Shown: positions 22,735 through 29,926 of the stretch, one piece after another
Position numbering within the stretch: position 1 is the first letter of the stretch
How the letters are laid out: each line of letters starts with the position of its first letter
Assembly: GCA_021795215.1 (NCBI GenBank)
Contig: JAJYPS010000009.1
Span: 1-43,692, forward strand
Length of the DNA stretch: 43,692 nt
Direction: 5' to 3'
DNA from: Actinomycetes bacterium
GTDB taxonomy: Bacteria; Actinomycetota; Acidimicrobiia; Acidimicrobiales; JAKAOS01
Translations under genes and position numbers: made by a program
The notes under the pieces: generated by a model
Told to the model about the DNA's origin: nothing
Databases searched by the model: none
Seen by the model: only the letters and a program-made list of their open reading frames with translations

Positions 22735-23412
22735 ATGGGTCACCACCGCACTCCCATACCCGCTGCCGGTAGAAGTGACCGGCCCCCGCCCGACTTCGCA
22801 GGGATACTGCTCACCGGGGGCAGGAGCAGCAGGTTGGGCAGGGACAAGGCGATCCTTTCCCACAAGGGGACGACTCTCGCCGGGAGCGTAGCGGACCTGC
22901 TCGACAACGTCACCTCTCCCTCAGTCGAGGTCGGCCCCGGTGTGACCGGCCTGCCGCACGTGACCGAGGATCCGCCGGGCGCAGGACCCCTGGCTGGGAT
23001 ATCTGCGGGCTGGAGAGCTCTGACCGAAGCCTCCGGCACCGGCAGTTCCCCCTTCGCCGGGGCACTCGTGCTGGCGTGCGACCTGCCCCTGTTGAACCGG
23101 CAGATCCTGGACCTGCTCATGTCTTGGCCCGGAGACTGCAGCGCTGTTCCGGTCGTCGGCGGACGGCTTCAGTTCCTCTGTGCCCGCTACTCGTCCACAG
23201 CGCTGGAAAGCGCTGGCCGCCTGGTCACATCCGGCTACTCGGCGGTCGGGCAGCTGGCCCTGGAGGGCTGTGCGGACTTGATCGGACCCCACACATGGGC
23301 CGCCGCTGCCGGCGAACAGGTCTTCGCCGACCTGGACGTTCCGGACGACCTGCAACTGCTCGACACGGACACCGACACGGACACCGGCACCGGCACCGGT
23401 GGCGCCGGCTGA
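22735..23412 (+). CDS. mobA: Molybdenum cofactor guanylyltransferase MobA
   Basis: MobA attaches GMP to molybdopterin to form the MGD cofactor. The 225-aa protein has the nucleotidyltransferase signature GILLTGGRSSRLGRDKA at residues 23-39, VTEDPPGAGPLAGISAGW, and the metal-binding LVLACDLPLL. ATG 22735 has GGAG eight bases upstream. The C-terminus is DTDTDTDTGTGTGG, a run of 6-base coding repeats with no family counterpart. The stop lies four bases from the stop of the convergent hydrolase gene. No other molybdopterin gene is in the window, so client enzymes are unknown. Confidence 0.9.
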   Translation: MGHHRTPIPAAGRSDRPPPDFAGILLTGGRSSRLGRDKAILSHKGTTLAGSVADLLDNVTSPSVEVGPGVTGLPHVTEDPPGAGPLAGISAGWRALTEASGTGSSPFAGALVLACDLPLLNRQILDLLMSWPGDCSAVPVVGGRLQFLCARYSSTALESAGRLVTSGYSAVGQLALEGCADLIGPHTWAAAAGEQVFADLDVPDDLQLLDTDTDTDTGTGTGGAG

Positions 23413-23416
23413 CGGC

Positions 23417-24223
23417 TCATGGGCTCTGCTCCCAGCGGGTCACTGCGTCGGCTATCCGTCCGGACAGCGCATCCGGCATCGTCCAGGGCAGAAGGTGGCC
23501 TCCCGGCAGCCAGTCGAGGGAAGCGGACCGCAGTTGGGGAGCGAGAGCCCGTATCGACGCCGGGGGAACGACCCGGTCGCGCAGGCCCGCCACGAGGGCC
23601 AGCGGCGCAGTGATGGAGGCCATCGCCCGCTCTACGGCGGGGATCTCCGCCAGCAGGGCACGCTGCTCGATCGCAAAGCTGGCCCACGGCTTAGGCCCAC
23701 TGGAGAGCGCCGAGACGATGCCGGCTTGTGCCGGTGGGCCGAGACGACCGCTGAACGGACGCCCCAGGCGTCCGCCGTGCCGCTCCAACGCGATCAGTGC
23801 CCTGCTGCCCACCAGGAAGCCCCCCAGGCTCAGGCTCTCGCCTAGGACCGGGACGGCCAGCATCCAGTCCATCATCGTGAGGGACTTCGGCGACAGGGCC
23901 GGGCAGACGAGCACCAGGCCTGCCACGATGTCGGGATACCGTTCGGCGAACGAGACCGCCACCGCCGCTCCGAAGCTGTAGCCGGCCACGGCGACTCTGG
24001 GATGACCCCGGGAGCGGATCATCCGTGCGAGCGCATCGGCGTTGGCTGCGATCCCCAGCGCGGGTCCGGCGCTCTCGCCCCATCCCGGCCGGTCGTACCG
24101 GATCACGGTGCAGGACCCCGAAAGGGGCACAGCAACCCGGGCCCAGTCCGCGGAGCTGCCGGGTTGCCCGTGAACCAGCACGATCGGCGGTCCCGAGCCG
24201 GACTCCGTCACGTGCAGCGCCAC
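23417..24223 (-). CDS. Alpha/beta hydrolase
   Basis: A 268-aa alpha/beta hydrolase. The oxyanion segment VLVHGQPGSSADW, the nucleophile elbow VAGYSFGAA (Ser in GYSFG), the acid in LVAGLRDRVVPP and the catalytic His in LPGGHLLPWTMP are all present. A hydrophobic cap stretch, MMDWMLAVPVLGESLSLGGFLVG, lies between strands. GTG 24223 begins VALHVTESGSGPP and lies 14 bases after the stop of the upstream DMT gene, so the two are likely co-transcribed. Substrate is unknown. The membrane-protein partner and nearby glycosyltransferase could indicate an ester on a lipid or glycan, which is only context. Confidence 0.88.
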   Translation of the reverse strand: MALHVTESGSGPPIVLVHGQPGSSADWARVAVPLSGSCTVIRYDRPGWGESAGPALGIAANADALARMIRSRGHPRVAVAGYSFGAAVAVSFAERYPDIVAGLVLVCPALSPKSLTMMDWMLAVPVLGESLSLGGFLVGSRALIALERHGGRLGRPFSGRLGPPAQAGIVSALSSGPKPWASFAIEQRALLAEIPAVERAMASITAPLALVAGLRDRVVPPASIRALAPQLRSASLDWLPGGHLLPWTMPDALSGRIADAVTRWEQSP

Positions 24224-24237
24224 TCCGGGTGCCGCGG

Positions 24238-25104
24238 TCAGTTCCCGTCCTCCCCGACCGGCACCGTCTCGGTCACGACGGGCGAGCGCCCGCACAGCAG
24301 CACGCCGAAGATCATCAACGTCAGGCCTACTCCTTCGAGCACGGGCGCTGCACCGGACCCGCTGATGCGTTCGCCGAACCCGAGGGCCCCCAGGAGCAGG
24401 CTCACCAGCGGATCCGCCACGGTCAGGGTCGGCAGGGATGCCGACAGCGGCCCGGAAGCGAACGCGCCTTGTGCGGCCAGCATGCCGAACGCGCCGACCA
24501 CGATCAAGGCGGCGGGCTGCCAGTGCTCGAACAACGCAACAGGGCCGGCGGCCAGGATGTGGGCAGTTGCCTTGCTGAGAGCGGCGGTCAGCCCGTAGGC
24601 GATCCCCGCCGATCCGGCCAGCATCGCCGCCTTCGGCACCTCCGCCGCCGCCTTGGAAGCGATCGCCAGCACCAGGGCAGGGCCCATGGTCAGGCCCACC
24701 ATCGCCGCCCACCGCGACGCGGGCGCCGTCGCAGAGCCGGTCGCCGGATCGGCCACGGCAAGGAACAGTGCCAGACCGACCGTGACCGGCAGCGCACCCA
24801 GCCACTCCACGGCGCTCGGCCGGCGCCTGCCCACTGCGGCTCCCAGTGGGAGGGCGAACACCAGGCCGGTGACGAGCAGCGGCTGGACGATCACCAAGGG
24901 GCCACGCGCCAGCGCCACGAACTGCAGCACGTATGCCATCACGTCGGCCGCTATCCCGGTCAGCCAGACCGGGTTGGCCACGAGTCGGGCAAGGTGGCGC
25001 GCGCGGGCGTCTCCGGTCGCCTGCTCCCGTGCGCTGGCCTGCTGGAGCACGGACGCAACGGCGTAGAGCAGCGACGCTGCCAGTGCTATCGCGACTTCTA
25101 CGAT
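24238..25104 (-). CDS. NIPA/EamA-like DMT membrane protein, copy 1 (start unclear)
   Basis: A nine-to-ten-helix drug/metabolite-transporter protein of about 288 residues. It shares with the two other DMT copies in this window an N-terminal helix ending VASVLQQASA, the segment VIVQPLLVTGLVFALP, the EHWQPAALIVVGAFGMLAAQGAF segment, then GPLSASLPTLTVADPLVS and GFGERI. Aligning with those paralogues puts the N-terminus at about 25104. There is no ATG, GTG or TTG there; the frame reads AGG ATC GTA GAA GTC. Options are a rare ATC start, or GTG 25176, which would overlap the divergent glycosyltransferase gene. Function by family: small-molecule or lipid-linked sugar transport, or Mg2+ (NIPA). Not decided. 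Confidence 0.85.
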   Translation of the reverse strand: MVEVAIALAASLLYAVASVLQQASAREQATGDARARHLARLVANPVWLTGIAADVMAYVLQFVALARGPLVIVQPLLVTGLVFALPLGAAVGRRRPSAVEWLGALPVTVGLALFLAVADPATGSATAPASRWAAMVGLTMGPALVLAIASKAAAEVPKAAMLAGSAGIAYGLTAALSKATAHILAAGPVALFEHWQPAALIVVGAFGMLAAQGAFASGPLSASLPTLTVADPLVSLLLGALGFGERISGSGAAPVLEGVGLTLMIFGVLLCGRSPVVTETVPVGEDGN

Positions 25105-25128
25105 CCTCTGACGATAGGTTGTACGGTC

Positions 25129-26874
25129 GTGGCCGGAAAAGTTATGGTTGTCACAGCGCGGATGGGTGCAGGGCACGACGGCGCCGCGGCCGAGCTGTGC
25201 AGGCGCCTGGAGGCCAGGGGCATCCGGACCCAGACGGTGGACTTCCTCGACGCGGCACCGTGGGCGGGCCGACTGTTCCAGGTGGTGTACGAGCTGTGGC
25301 TGCGCTGGCTGCCGTGGGCGTACGAGGCCACGTACAGGATCTGGTTCTTCGTTCCGCTGCTGTGCAGCCCGATGGTCTCCCTGCTCAGTCGGATCTTCGG
25401 ACCCCGGCTGAGGCGGTGGGCGGCGGACTCCGGCGCGACGGTGGTGGTGTCGACCTATCCCCTGGCGTCGGTGGTGCTCGGCAACATGCGCCGCAAGAGG
25501 CGAAGACCGTTCCGGCTGCCGGTCATAACGTTCCTGACGGACTTCGCCACGCATCCCCTCTGGGCACACCGCGGGGTCGACCTCCACCTGTGCGTCCACC
25601 GCACGACGGCCGAGGCGGTGACGGAGTCCACCGGGAGCCCGGCGATCGCGACCGGACCCCTCGTCTCGGAGGCGTTCCGCACGTCGCTGCCCTCCAAAGC
25701 CGAGGCACGCCGCCGATTGGGCATACCGCTCGACGCCCGGGTCGTGTTGGTCGTCGCCGGCTCCTGGGGCGTGGGCAAGCTCGAGAGCACGGTCCGGACG
25801 CTGTCTGGGACCGGCAGGTACTTCACGGTGGCGGCATGCGGCAAGAATGAGCGTCTCCGGCAACGGCTCGAGCGGAGCGGCAGCTGCATGGCGATGGGCT
25901 GGACCCACGAGATGCCGGCGCTGATGGCGGCGTCCGACGTGCTGGTCCAGAATGCGGGCGGCCTGACGTCGATGGAAGCGTTCGCCGCGGGACTGCCCGT
26001 GGTCACCTTCGAGCCGATACCGGGGCACGGTCGGCAGAACGCCGTCCAGATGGAACGGGCGGGCGTGGCGCCCTTCGTCCACACTCCGTCCCAGTTGGAG
26101 GCGGTGCTGGATCAAGCGATGCAGACCACGGAGCTGGCGGCTGCACGGGGGAGGTCGATCTTCGTCGGCGACGCGGCGGACAACGTGGAGGAGGTCGCCG
26201 CTATGGGGGACCCGATCCAAGCGCCGCGACGGAACGGCTTCACACGGAGGCTGGTGGGGGCCGGAGCGGCGGCAACCGTGGTCTGGGTGGGCCTGAACGT
26301 GACTGCCGGAGCGGCGACCGCCTTCGGGCTCGGGACCGCCCAGCCGTCCGGGAGGCCGAGCGCAGTCTACGTGGGAGTACGGATCGGAGCGGCGAGCCTG
26401 GGAAGCGCGGCGCTGGCGAAGTTCCTCGCCCGCCACCAGGTTGCCGCGGTCGTGGAGGGCCACGTGGCCGCCTCGGACCCGTCCAAGGTGCGGCACCTCT
26501 CCGAACGCGGCGCGGACGTGGTGAACGGCGGTTGGGGCAAGGCAGGGCGCCTTCACCTGCTAGGGCAGAGCAGCGTCGCCCAGTCCACCGTCGCCCTGCA
26601 GCGAGCCCTGGGCCGGCGGGTGTCCCTGATGGCGCCCGACCAGTCGCTCAGCGGGGTCGACCTTGCCATTGCCGGCTTGGAGCACGTGAAGGTGCTCGAC
26701 CCGGTGGTGGAACTGGGGGCCTCGGGAACGCTGCCGGTCGTCGAGCCGGGCAGTGTCTACATCGTCGATGCAGAAGGGCTGGGGCCGTCGGCGACGCAGT
26801 CCAGGGTACGGAGCGTCCTCGGCCGGATCCGTTCGGAAGGCCTGCGAACCGGCTCCATGCAGAGCCTCGCCTGA
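25129..26874 (+). CDS. MGDG-synthase/MurG-type glycosyltransferase with C-terminal dead-deacetylase-like domain
   Basis: A 581-aa fusion. Residues about 1-370 are a GT-B enzyme: N-terminal MGDG-synthase domain VVTARMGAGHDGAAAEL, FVPLL membrane-facing helices, FLTDFATHPLWAH, then a GT28 C-terminal domain with VVAGSWGVGKLE, GWTHEMPALMAASDVLVQNAGGLTSMEAFAAG and FEPIPGHGRQNA. Such enzymes transfer sugar to diacylglycerol or another lipid at the membrane. A hydrophobic helix (about 385-410) follows. Residues about 425-580 then follow the NodB fold of the next gene segment by segment, but lack every catalytic motif (TFDDG reads GVRIG; HGGTH reads GGWGK). GTG 25129 or ATG 25144 is the start. It diverges from DMT copy 1 and is 24 bases upstream of the active deacetylase. 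Confidence 0.87.
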   Translation: MAGKVMVVTARMGAGHDGAAAELCRRLEARGIRTQTVDFLDAAPWAGRLFQVVYELWLRWLPWAYEATYRIWFFVPLLCSPMVSLLSRIFGPRLRRWAADSGATVVVSTYPLASVVLGNMRRKRRRPFRLPVITFLTDFATHPLWAHRGVDLHLCVHRTTAEAVTESTGSPAIATGPLVSEAFRTSLPSKAEARRRLGIPLDARVVLVVAGSWGVGKLESTVRTLSGTGRYFTVAACGKNERLRQRLERSGSCMAMGWTHEMPALMAASDVLVQNAGGLTSMEAFAAGLPVVTFEPIPGHGRQNAVQMERAGVAPFVHTPSQLEAVLDQAMQTTELAAARGRSIFVGDAADNVEEVAAMGDPIQAPRRNGFTRRLVGAGAAATVVWVGLNVTAGAATAFGLGTAQPSGRPSAVYVGVRIGAASLGSAALAKFLARHQVAAVVEGHVAASDPSKVRHLSERGADVVNGGWGKAGRLHLLGQSSVAQSTVALQRALGRRVSLMAPDQSLSGVDLAIAGLEHVKVLDPVVELGASGTLPVVEPGSVYIVDAEGLGPSATQSRVRSVLGRIRSEGLRTGSMQSLA

Positions 26875-26883
26875 ACCGGCTGC

Positions 26884-26911
26884 AGTGAGGCTCCTGGAGT
26901 GAGGCTCCTGG
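26884..26911. repeat. 14-bp tandem duplication spanning the deacetylase start
   Basis: AGTGAGGCTCCTGG occurs twice in a row. The second copy holds the GTG start at 26899. The first copy supplies a GTGAGG that could act as its ribosome-binding site, and also a five-codon frame (GTG...TGA) ending as GTGA over the real start. Confidence 0.85.
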
Positions 26912-27624
26912 GCACGGTGCTGGCGGCCGCCGCCGGAGGCGGCGTGCTGGCTTCCGCCATGCACACCGTTCCCGCCGTGTCTGCTCTTGGTCCTCTCCGC
27001 CGCACGACCATGCCGCAGCTTTCGGGCATGGGCGACACCGCACACGTCGCCCTGACCTTCGACGACGGCCCCGATCCGGCCTCCACGCCCGCATTCCTCG
27101 AAGCGCTCGACAGGCTGGGATGGAAAGCCACGTTCTTCATGCTGGGCTCGATGGCCGCCGCTGCGCCGGGACTGGCTCGGGAAGTGGCTGCGGCGGGCCA
27201 CGAGATCGCCCTGCACGGTGGCACCCACCACTACCACATAGCGCGCAGTCCCAAATGGGTGGCGAACGACCTTGCCCGCGGGTACGACCAGCTGGGAGCC
27301 ATAACTGGACAGCGCTGCTCGTGGCACCGGCCTCCTTACGGCGTCCTCAGCGGTGCCACGCTGGCCACTTGCCGCCGCCTGGGGCTACGTGCGGTCCTGT
27401 GGGACGCCTGGGGACGGGACTGGCGGCACGAGGCCACACCGTCCTCGGTCCTGTCGGACCTGTCTTCCGAGCTACGGGGCGGCTCCACCCTGCTGCTTCA
27501 CGATTCCGACTGCACCTCCGCTCCGGGGTCCTGGCGATCGGCGCTCGGCGCGCTCGAACCGCTGGCCGCCCATCTGGAGCTTCTCGGCCTCCGGACCGGG
27601 CCCCTCCGGGACCACGCCGGCTGA
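26899..27624 (+). CDS. NodB-family polysaccharide deacetylase
   Basis: A 241-aa carbohydrate esterase 4 protein. An N-terminal hydrophobic segment, LLGTVLAAAAGGGVLASAM, serves as a signal or anchor. The catalytic domain has VALTFDDGPD (catalytic base and metal Asp), LHGGTHHYH (metal His pair, H-x3-H), WHRPPYGVLSG, LWDAWGRDW and LLLHDSD (catalytic His). These enzymes remove N- or O-acetyl groups from peptidoglycan or other glycans outside the cytoplasm. It follows the glycosyltransferase carrying a degenerate version of the same fold. Its last 127 bases overlap the 3' end of the convergent GT2 gene. Confidence 0.92.
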   Translation: MRLLGTVLAAAAGGGVLASAMHTVPAVSALGPLRRTTMPQLSGMGDTAHVALTFDDGPDPASTPAFLEALDRLGWKATFFMLGSMAAAAPGLAREVAAAGHEIALHGGTHHYHIARSPKWVANDLARGYDQLGAITGQRCSWHRPPYGVLSGATLATCRRLGLRAVLWDAWGRDWRHEATPSSVLSDLSSELRGGSTLLLHDSDCTSAPGSWRSALGALEPLAAHLELLGLRTGPLRDHAG

Positions 27625-28364
27625 CGACCTTGTCGCAGCGCAGGCCTGCTTCGGGTGGGCAGCCTCTCCCTGGCGCCCCACAAGGTGACCAACGTCAGCG
27701 CTTCCACGATCGTCCTGCCGGACATCTTCGAGCTTCCCTTGGTACGGTCTACGAAACGGATGGGCACCTCGCGAACGATCCCACCCTCGGCCACCGCCCG
27801 GTAGACCATCTCGATCTGGAACCCGTACCCGTCCGCACGCACGCTCGCCAGGTCCACACGGCCCAGCAGGCTCGACCGATACGCCCTGTAGCCCGACGTC
27901 AGGTCGGACACTCCGAGACCGAGCATCCATGCCGAGTAGGCGTTGCCCGCCCGGGACAGCAGCCTTCGCGACAGCGACCACTCCGGGATGGACCCACCCG
28001 GCACGTAACGAGAGCCCACCACCAGATCGGCTCCGGCTTCGAGGCCCTCGACCAGCGACGGCAGCGCAGCCGGATCGTGCGACAGGTCTGCGTCCATCTC
28101 GACCAGCACGTCGAAACCGTTCCGCATCCCCCATGCGAAGCCCTCGCGGTAGGCGCTGCCCAACCCGCTCTTGCAGGGCCGCCGCAGGACCGACACGTTC
28201 CCGCGCTCCGCTCCGAATGCCTCCGCCAGCTCCGCCGTGCCGTCCGGGCTCGAATCGTCCACCACCAGCACCGACGCTTCCGGCAGCGCGGTCCTGATGC
28301 CCGCCAGCACCTCCCGGATGTTCTGGGACTCTTCGTACGTGGGTAGCACCACCAAGACCTGCAC
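27498..28364 (-). CDS. Polyprenyl-phosphate mannose synthase-like GT2 glycosyltransferase
   Basis: A GT2 family protein like dolichol/polyprenol-phosphate mannosyltransferase. It opens VLVVLPTYEESQNIREVL, with VVDDSSPDGTAEL, KSGLGSAYREGFAWGM, the metal-binding MDADLSHDP, and SRYVPGG...NAYSAWMLGLGVSDLTSGYRAY, then GYGFQIEMVYRAV and PIRFVDRTKGSSKMS. The catalytic part ends near residue 235. The remaining 50 residues are Arg/Ser-rich with no family counterpart and are antisense to the deacetylase gene. GTG 28364 fits the family start. It would make lipid-linked mannose or glucose for extracytoplasmic glycosylation. The next divergent gene is a flippase-like membrane protein. Confidence 0.9.
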   Translation of the reverse strand: MQVLVVLPTYEESQNIREVLAGIRTALPEASVLVVDDSSPDGTAELAEAFGAERGNVSVLRRPCKSGLGSAYREGFAWGMRNGFDVLVEMDADLSHDPAALPSLVEGLEAGADLVVGSRYVPGGSIPEWSLSRRLLSRAGNAYSAWMLGLGVSDLTSGYRAYRSSLLGRVDLASVRADGYGFQIEMVYRAVAEGGIVREVPIRFVDRTKGSSKMSGRTIVEALTLVTLWGARERLPTRSRPALRQGRQPAWSRRGPVRRPRSSRWAASGSSAPSADRQDPGAEVQSES

Positions 28365-28559
28365 GGCGCGGGAGTGTAGGCGACTACATGCTCGAACGGG
28401 GCAGCGGGGAATGCGTTCCGGGTTGCGGGGTGCCGGCCGGGGGCAGGGTGCCGTGCGGGGACGGGCGGATGCGGGGGGCCAGGGCGCGGGCGGGGGACGG
28501 GCAGGGTGCCCGCGGGCAGCTCTACATGAGACGATGCTTAACCTGGAACCTGTGGGACG
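28365..28559. other. G-rich spacer between divergent GT2 and UPF0104 genes
   Basis: This spacer must contain both divergent promoters. From 28424 to 28512 the plus strand is extremely G-rich, with repeated CAGGGTGCC and GGGGTGCC words and many runs of three or more G (for example GCGGGGGGCCAGGG). It could form G-quadruplexes. I see no clear -10/-35 pair. The plus-strand frames inside it are not coding. Confidence 0.6.
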
Positions 28560-29762
28560 ATGGGTCGGATGAACGGCGAGTTGCAGGCCGCTCCGGCGAA
28601 GCCGCGCCACCAAAGGCGCAAATGGCTGAAGCCTCGCAGCCCGTTGGGCCGTACGATCCGGATCCTTCTCGTTCTCGGGCTGGTCTACTTCCTGGGCCTG
28701 CCCCAGATCGCCGGTCCCGTCAAGGCGCTCCAAGTGGTGGGTCGAGCCGACGTGCCGTACCTCGGACTTGGCGCTCTCCTGGAAGTCGCGTCCCTGGCGT
28801 GCTATGCGTTCTTCACTCGTTCGCTGATCCGGGGTCCCAGGCCGCCACTGGGGACGCTGGCGCGCATTGACCTCTCCACGTTCGCGGTCAGCCACATACT
28901 TCCGGCGGGATCCATCGGAGGGACCGGGCTCGGCTACAAGCTGCTGACGTCGGCGGGACTGGAGGGCCAGGAAGCTGGCTTCGTCATCGCGGCCCAGAGC
29001 ACCGGGTCGGCCGTGATCCTGAACCTGCTCCTGTGGGTGGCGCTGATCCTCTCGATTCCCGAGGAGGGGTTCAACCCCCTGTTCCGGACGGCTGCAATAG
29101 GCGGCGCCCTGCTCTTCGCGAGCCTTGCGTTGCTGATAGTCCTCCTCATCCGGGGGGAGGGGACAGCGGAGCGGTTCCTGCGATCGGTGGCCAGGCGCGT
29201 CCCGAAGGTGAACGAGGACGCCGTGGCCGGTTTCGTGGTGCACCTGGTGGGACGCCTACGTGAGGTCGGATCGGATCCCTCGCTGCTGCTGCCGAGTGCA
29301 GGGTGGGCCACGGCCAACTGGCTGTTCGACGCGGCTTCGCTGTGGGTGTTCCTCTATGCGTTCGGGCACACCCTGGTGTCTCCGATAGTGCTGCTCGTCG
29401 CCTACGGCGTCGCCAACGTGCTGGCCGCCATACCGATCACACCGAGCGGTCTGGGAGTGATCGAGACCGTCCTGCCCTCCCTGCTCGTCGGGTTCGGCAC
29501 TACGAGGGCAATAGCGGTGATAGCCGTGGTCGGCTGGCGGCTGGTCAACTTCTGGCTCCCGATCCCGGTGGGGGCACTCTCCTACCTGTCGCTCAGCGTC
29601 GGACCCGAAGCGACCCGGGCGACCAAGATGGCCCACCTGAACCAGCTCGCGACCCGGACCGAGGGCAGGAGAAGGCTCGGCTTCGGCTTCGACAGTCCGG
29701 GGCAGGCGGAAGCGGGGCTGTCTGAGTATGCGGCTCCCGGAACTCACGCCTGGTGGAAGTAG
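28560..29762 (+). CDS. UPF0104/YbhN-type flippase-like membrane protein
   Basis: A 400-aa integral membrane protein of the lysylphosphatidylglycerol-synthase TM / UPF0104 family, with about eight helices. Diagnostic stretches are DLSTFAVSHILPAGSIGGTGLGYKLL, AAQSTGSAVILNLLLWVALI, ANWLFDAASLWVFLYAFGH, YGVANVLAAIPITPSGLGVIETVLPSLL and VVGWRLVNFWLPIPVGALSYL. The PxGxGxxE-like ITPSGLGVIE motif is conserved in the family. Actinobacterial members are often found with polyprenyl-linked glycosyltransferases and are thought to move or receive lipids. ATG 28560 or 28569 starts it. The C-terminal 50 residues are hydrophilic. Confidence 0.88.
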   Translation: MGRMNGELQAAPAKPRHQRRKWLKPRSPLGRTIRILLVLGLVYFLGLPQIAGPVKALQVVGRADVPYLGLGALLEVASLACYAFFTRSLIRGPRPPLGTLARIDLSTFAVSHILPAGSIGGTGLGYKLLTSAGLEGQEAGFVIAAQSTGSAVILNLLLWVALILSIPEEGFNPLFRTAAIGGALLFASLALLIVLLIRGEGTAERFLRSVARRVPKVNEDAVAGFVVHLVGRLREVGSDPSLLLPSAGWATANWLFDAASLWVFLYAFGHTLVSPIVLLVAYGVANVLAAIPITPSGLGVIETVLPSLLVGFGTTRAIAVIAVVGWRLVNFWLPIPVGALSYLSLSVGPEATRATKMAHLNQLATRTEGRRRLGFGFDSPGQAEAGLSEYAAPGTHAWWK

Positions 29763-29808
29763 GGCGGCCAGCGGCGTACGGCGGCCAGCGGCGTACGGCG
29801 GCCAGCGG
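29763..29808. repeat. 17-bp tandem repeat after the UPF0104 gene
   Basis: GGCGGCCAGCGGCGTAC occurs twice perfectly, followed by 12 bases of a third copy, starting right after the stop codon. The rest of the gap to 29926 holds no gene or clear terminator. Confidence 0.9.
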
Positions 29809-29926
29809 AATCGGGCGGCGGCTGACGCCGGTGGCCGGCCGCACGGAAGGCTGGCCACGGTGCGGTTGGCGAACCGTCAAAGGCTCGACAGCCCCGGTGA
29901 ATCGTAGACGCCCGGAGGTTGCTCCC

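Noticed and set aside
23366-23406. ACGGACACC-type repeat as an independent repeat element
   Set aside because: It is only the DTDTDT/GTGT coding end of mobA; short simple sequence rather than an element.
24025-25128. Upstream extension of the glycosyltransferase ORF as a larger fusion protein
   Set aside because: It is the reverse complement of the alpha/beta hydrolase and DMT genes, with shadow composition.
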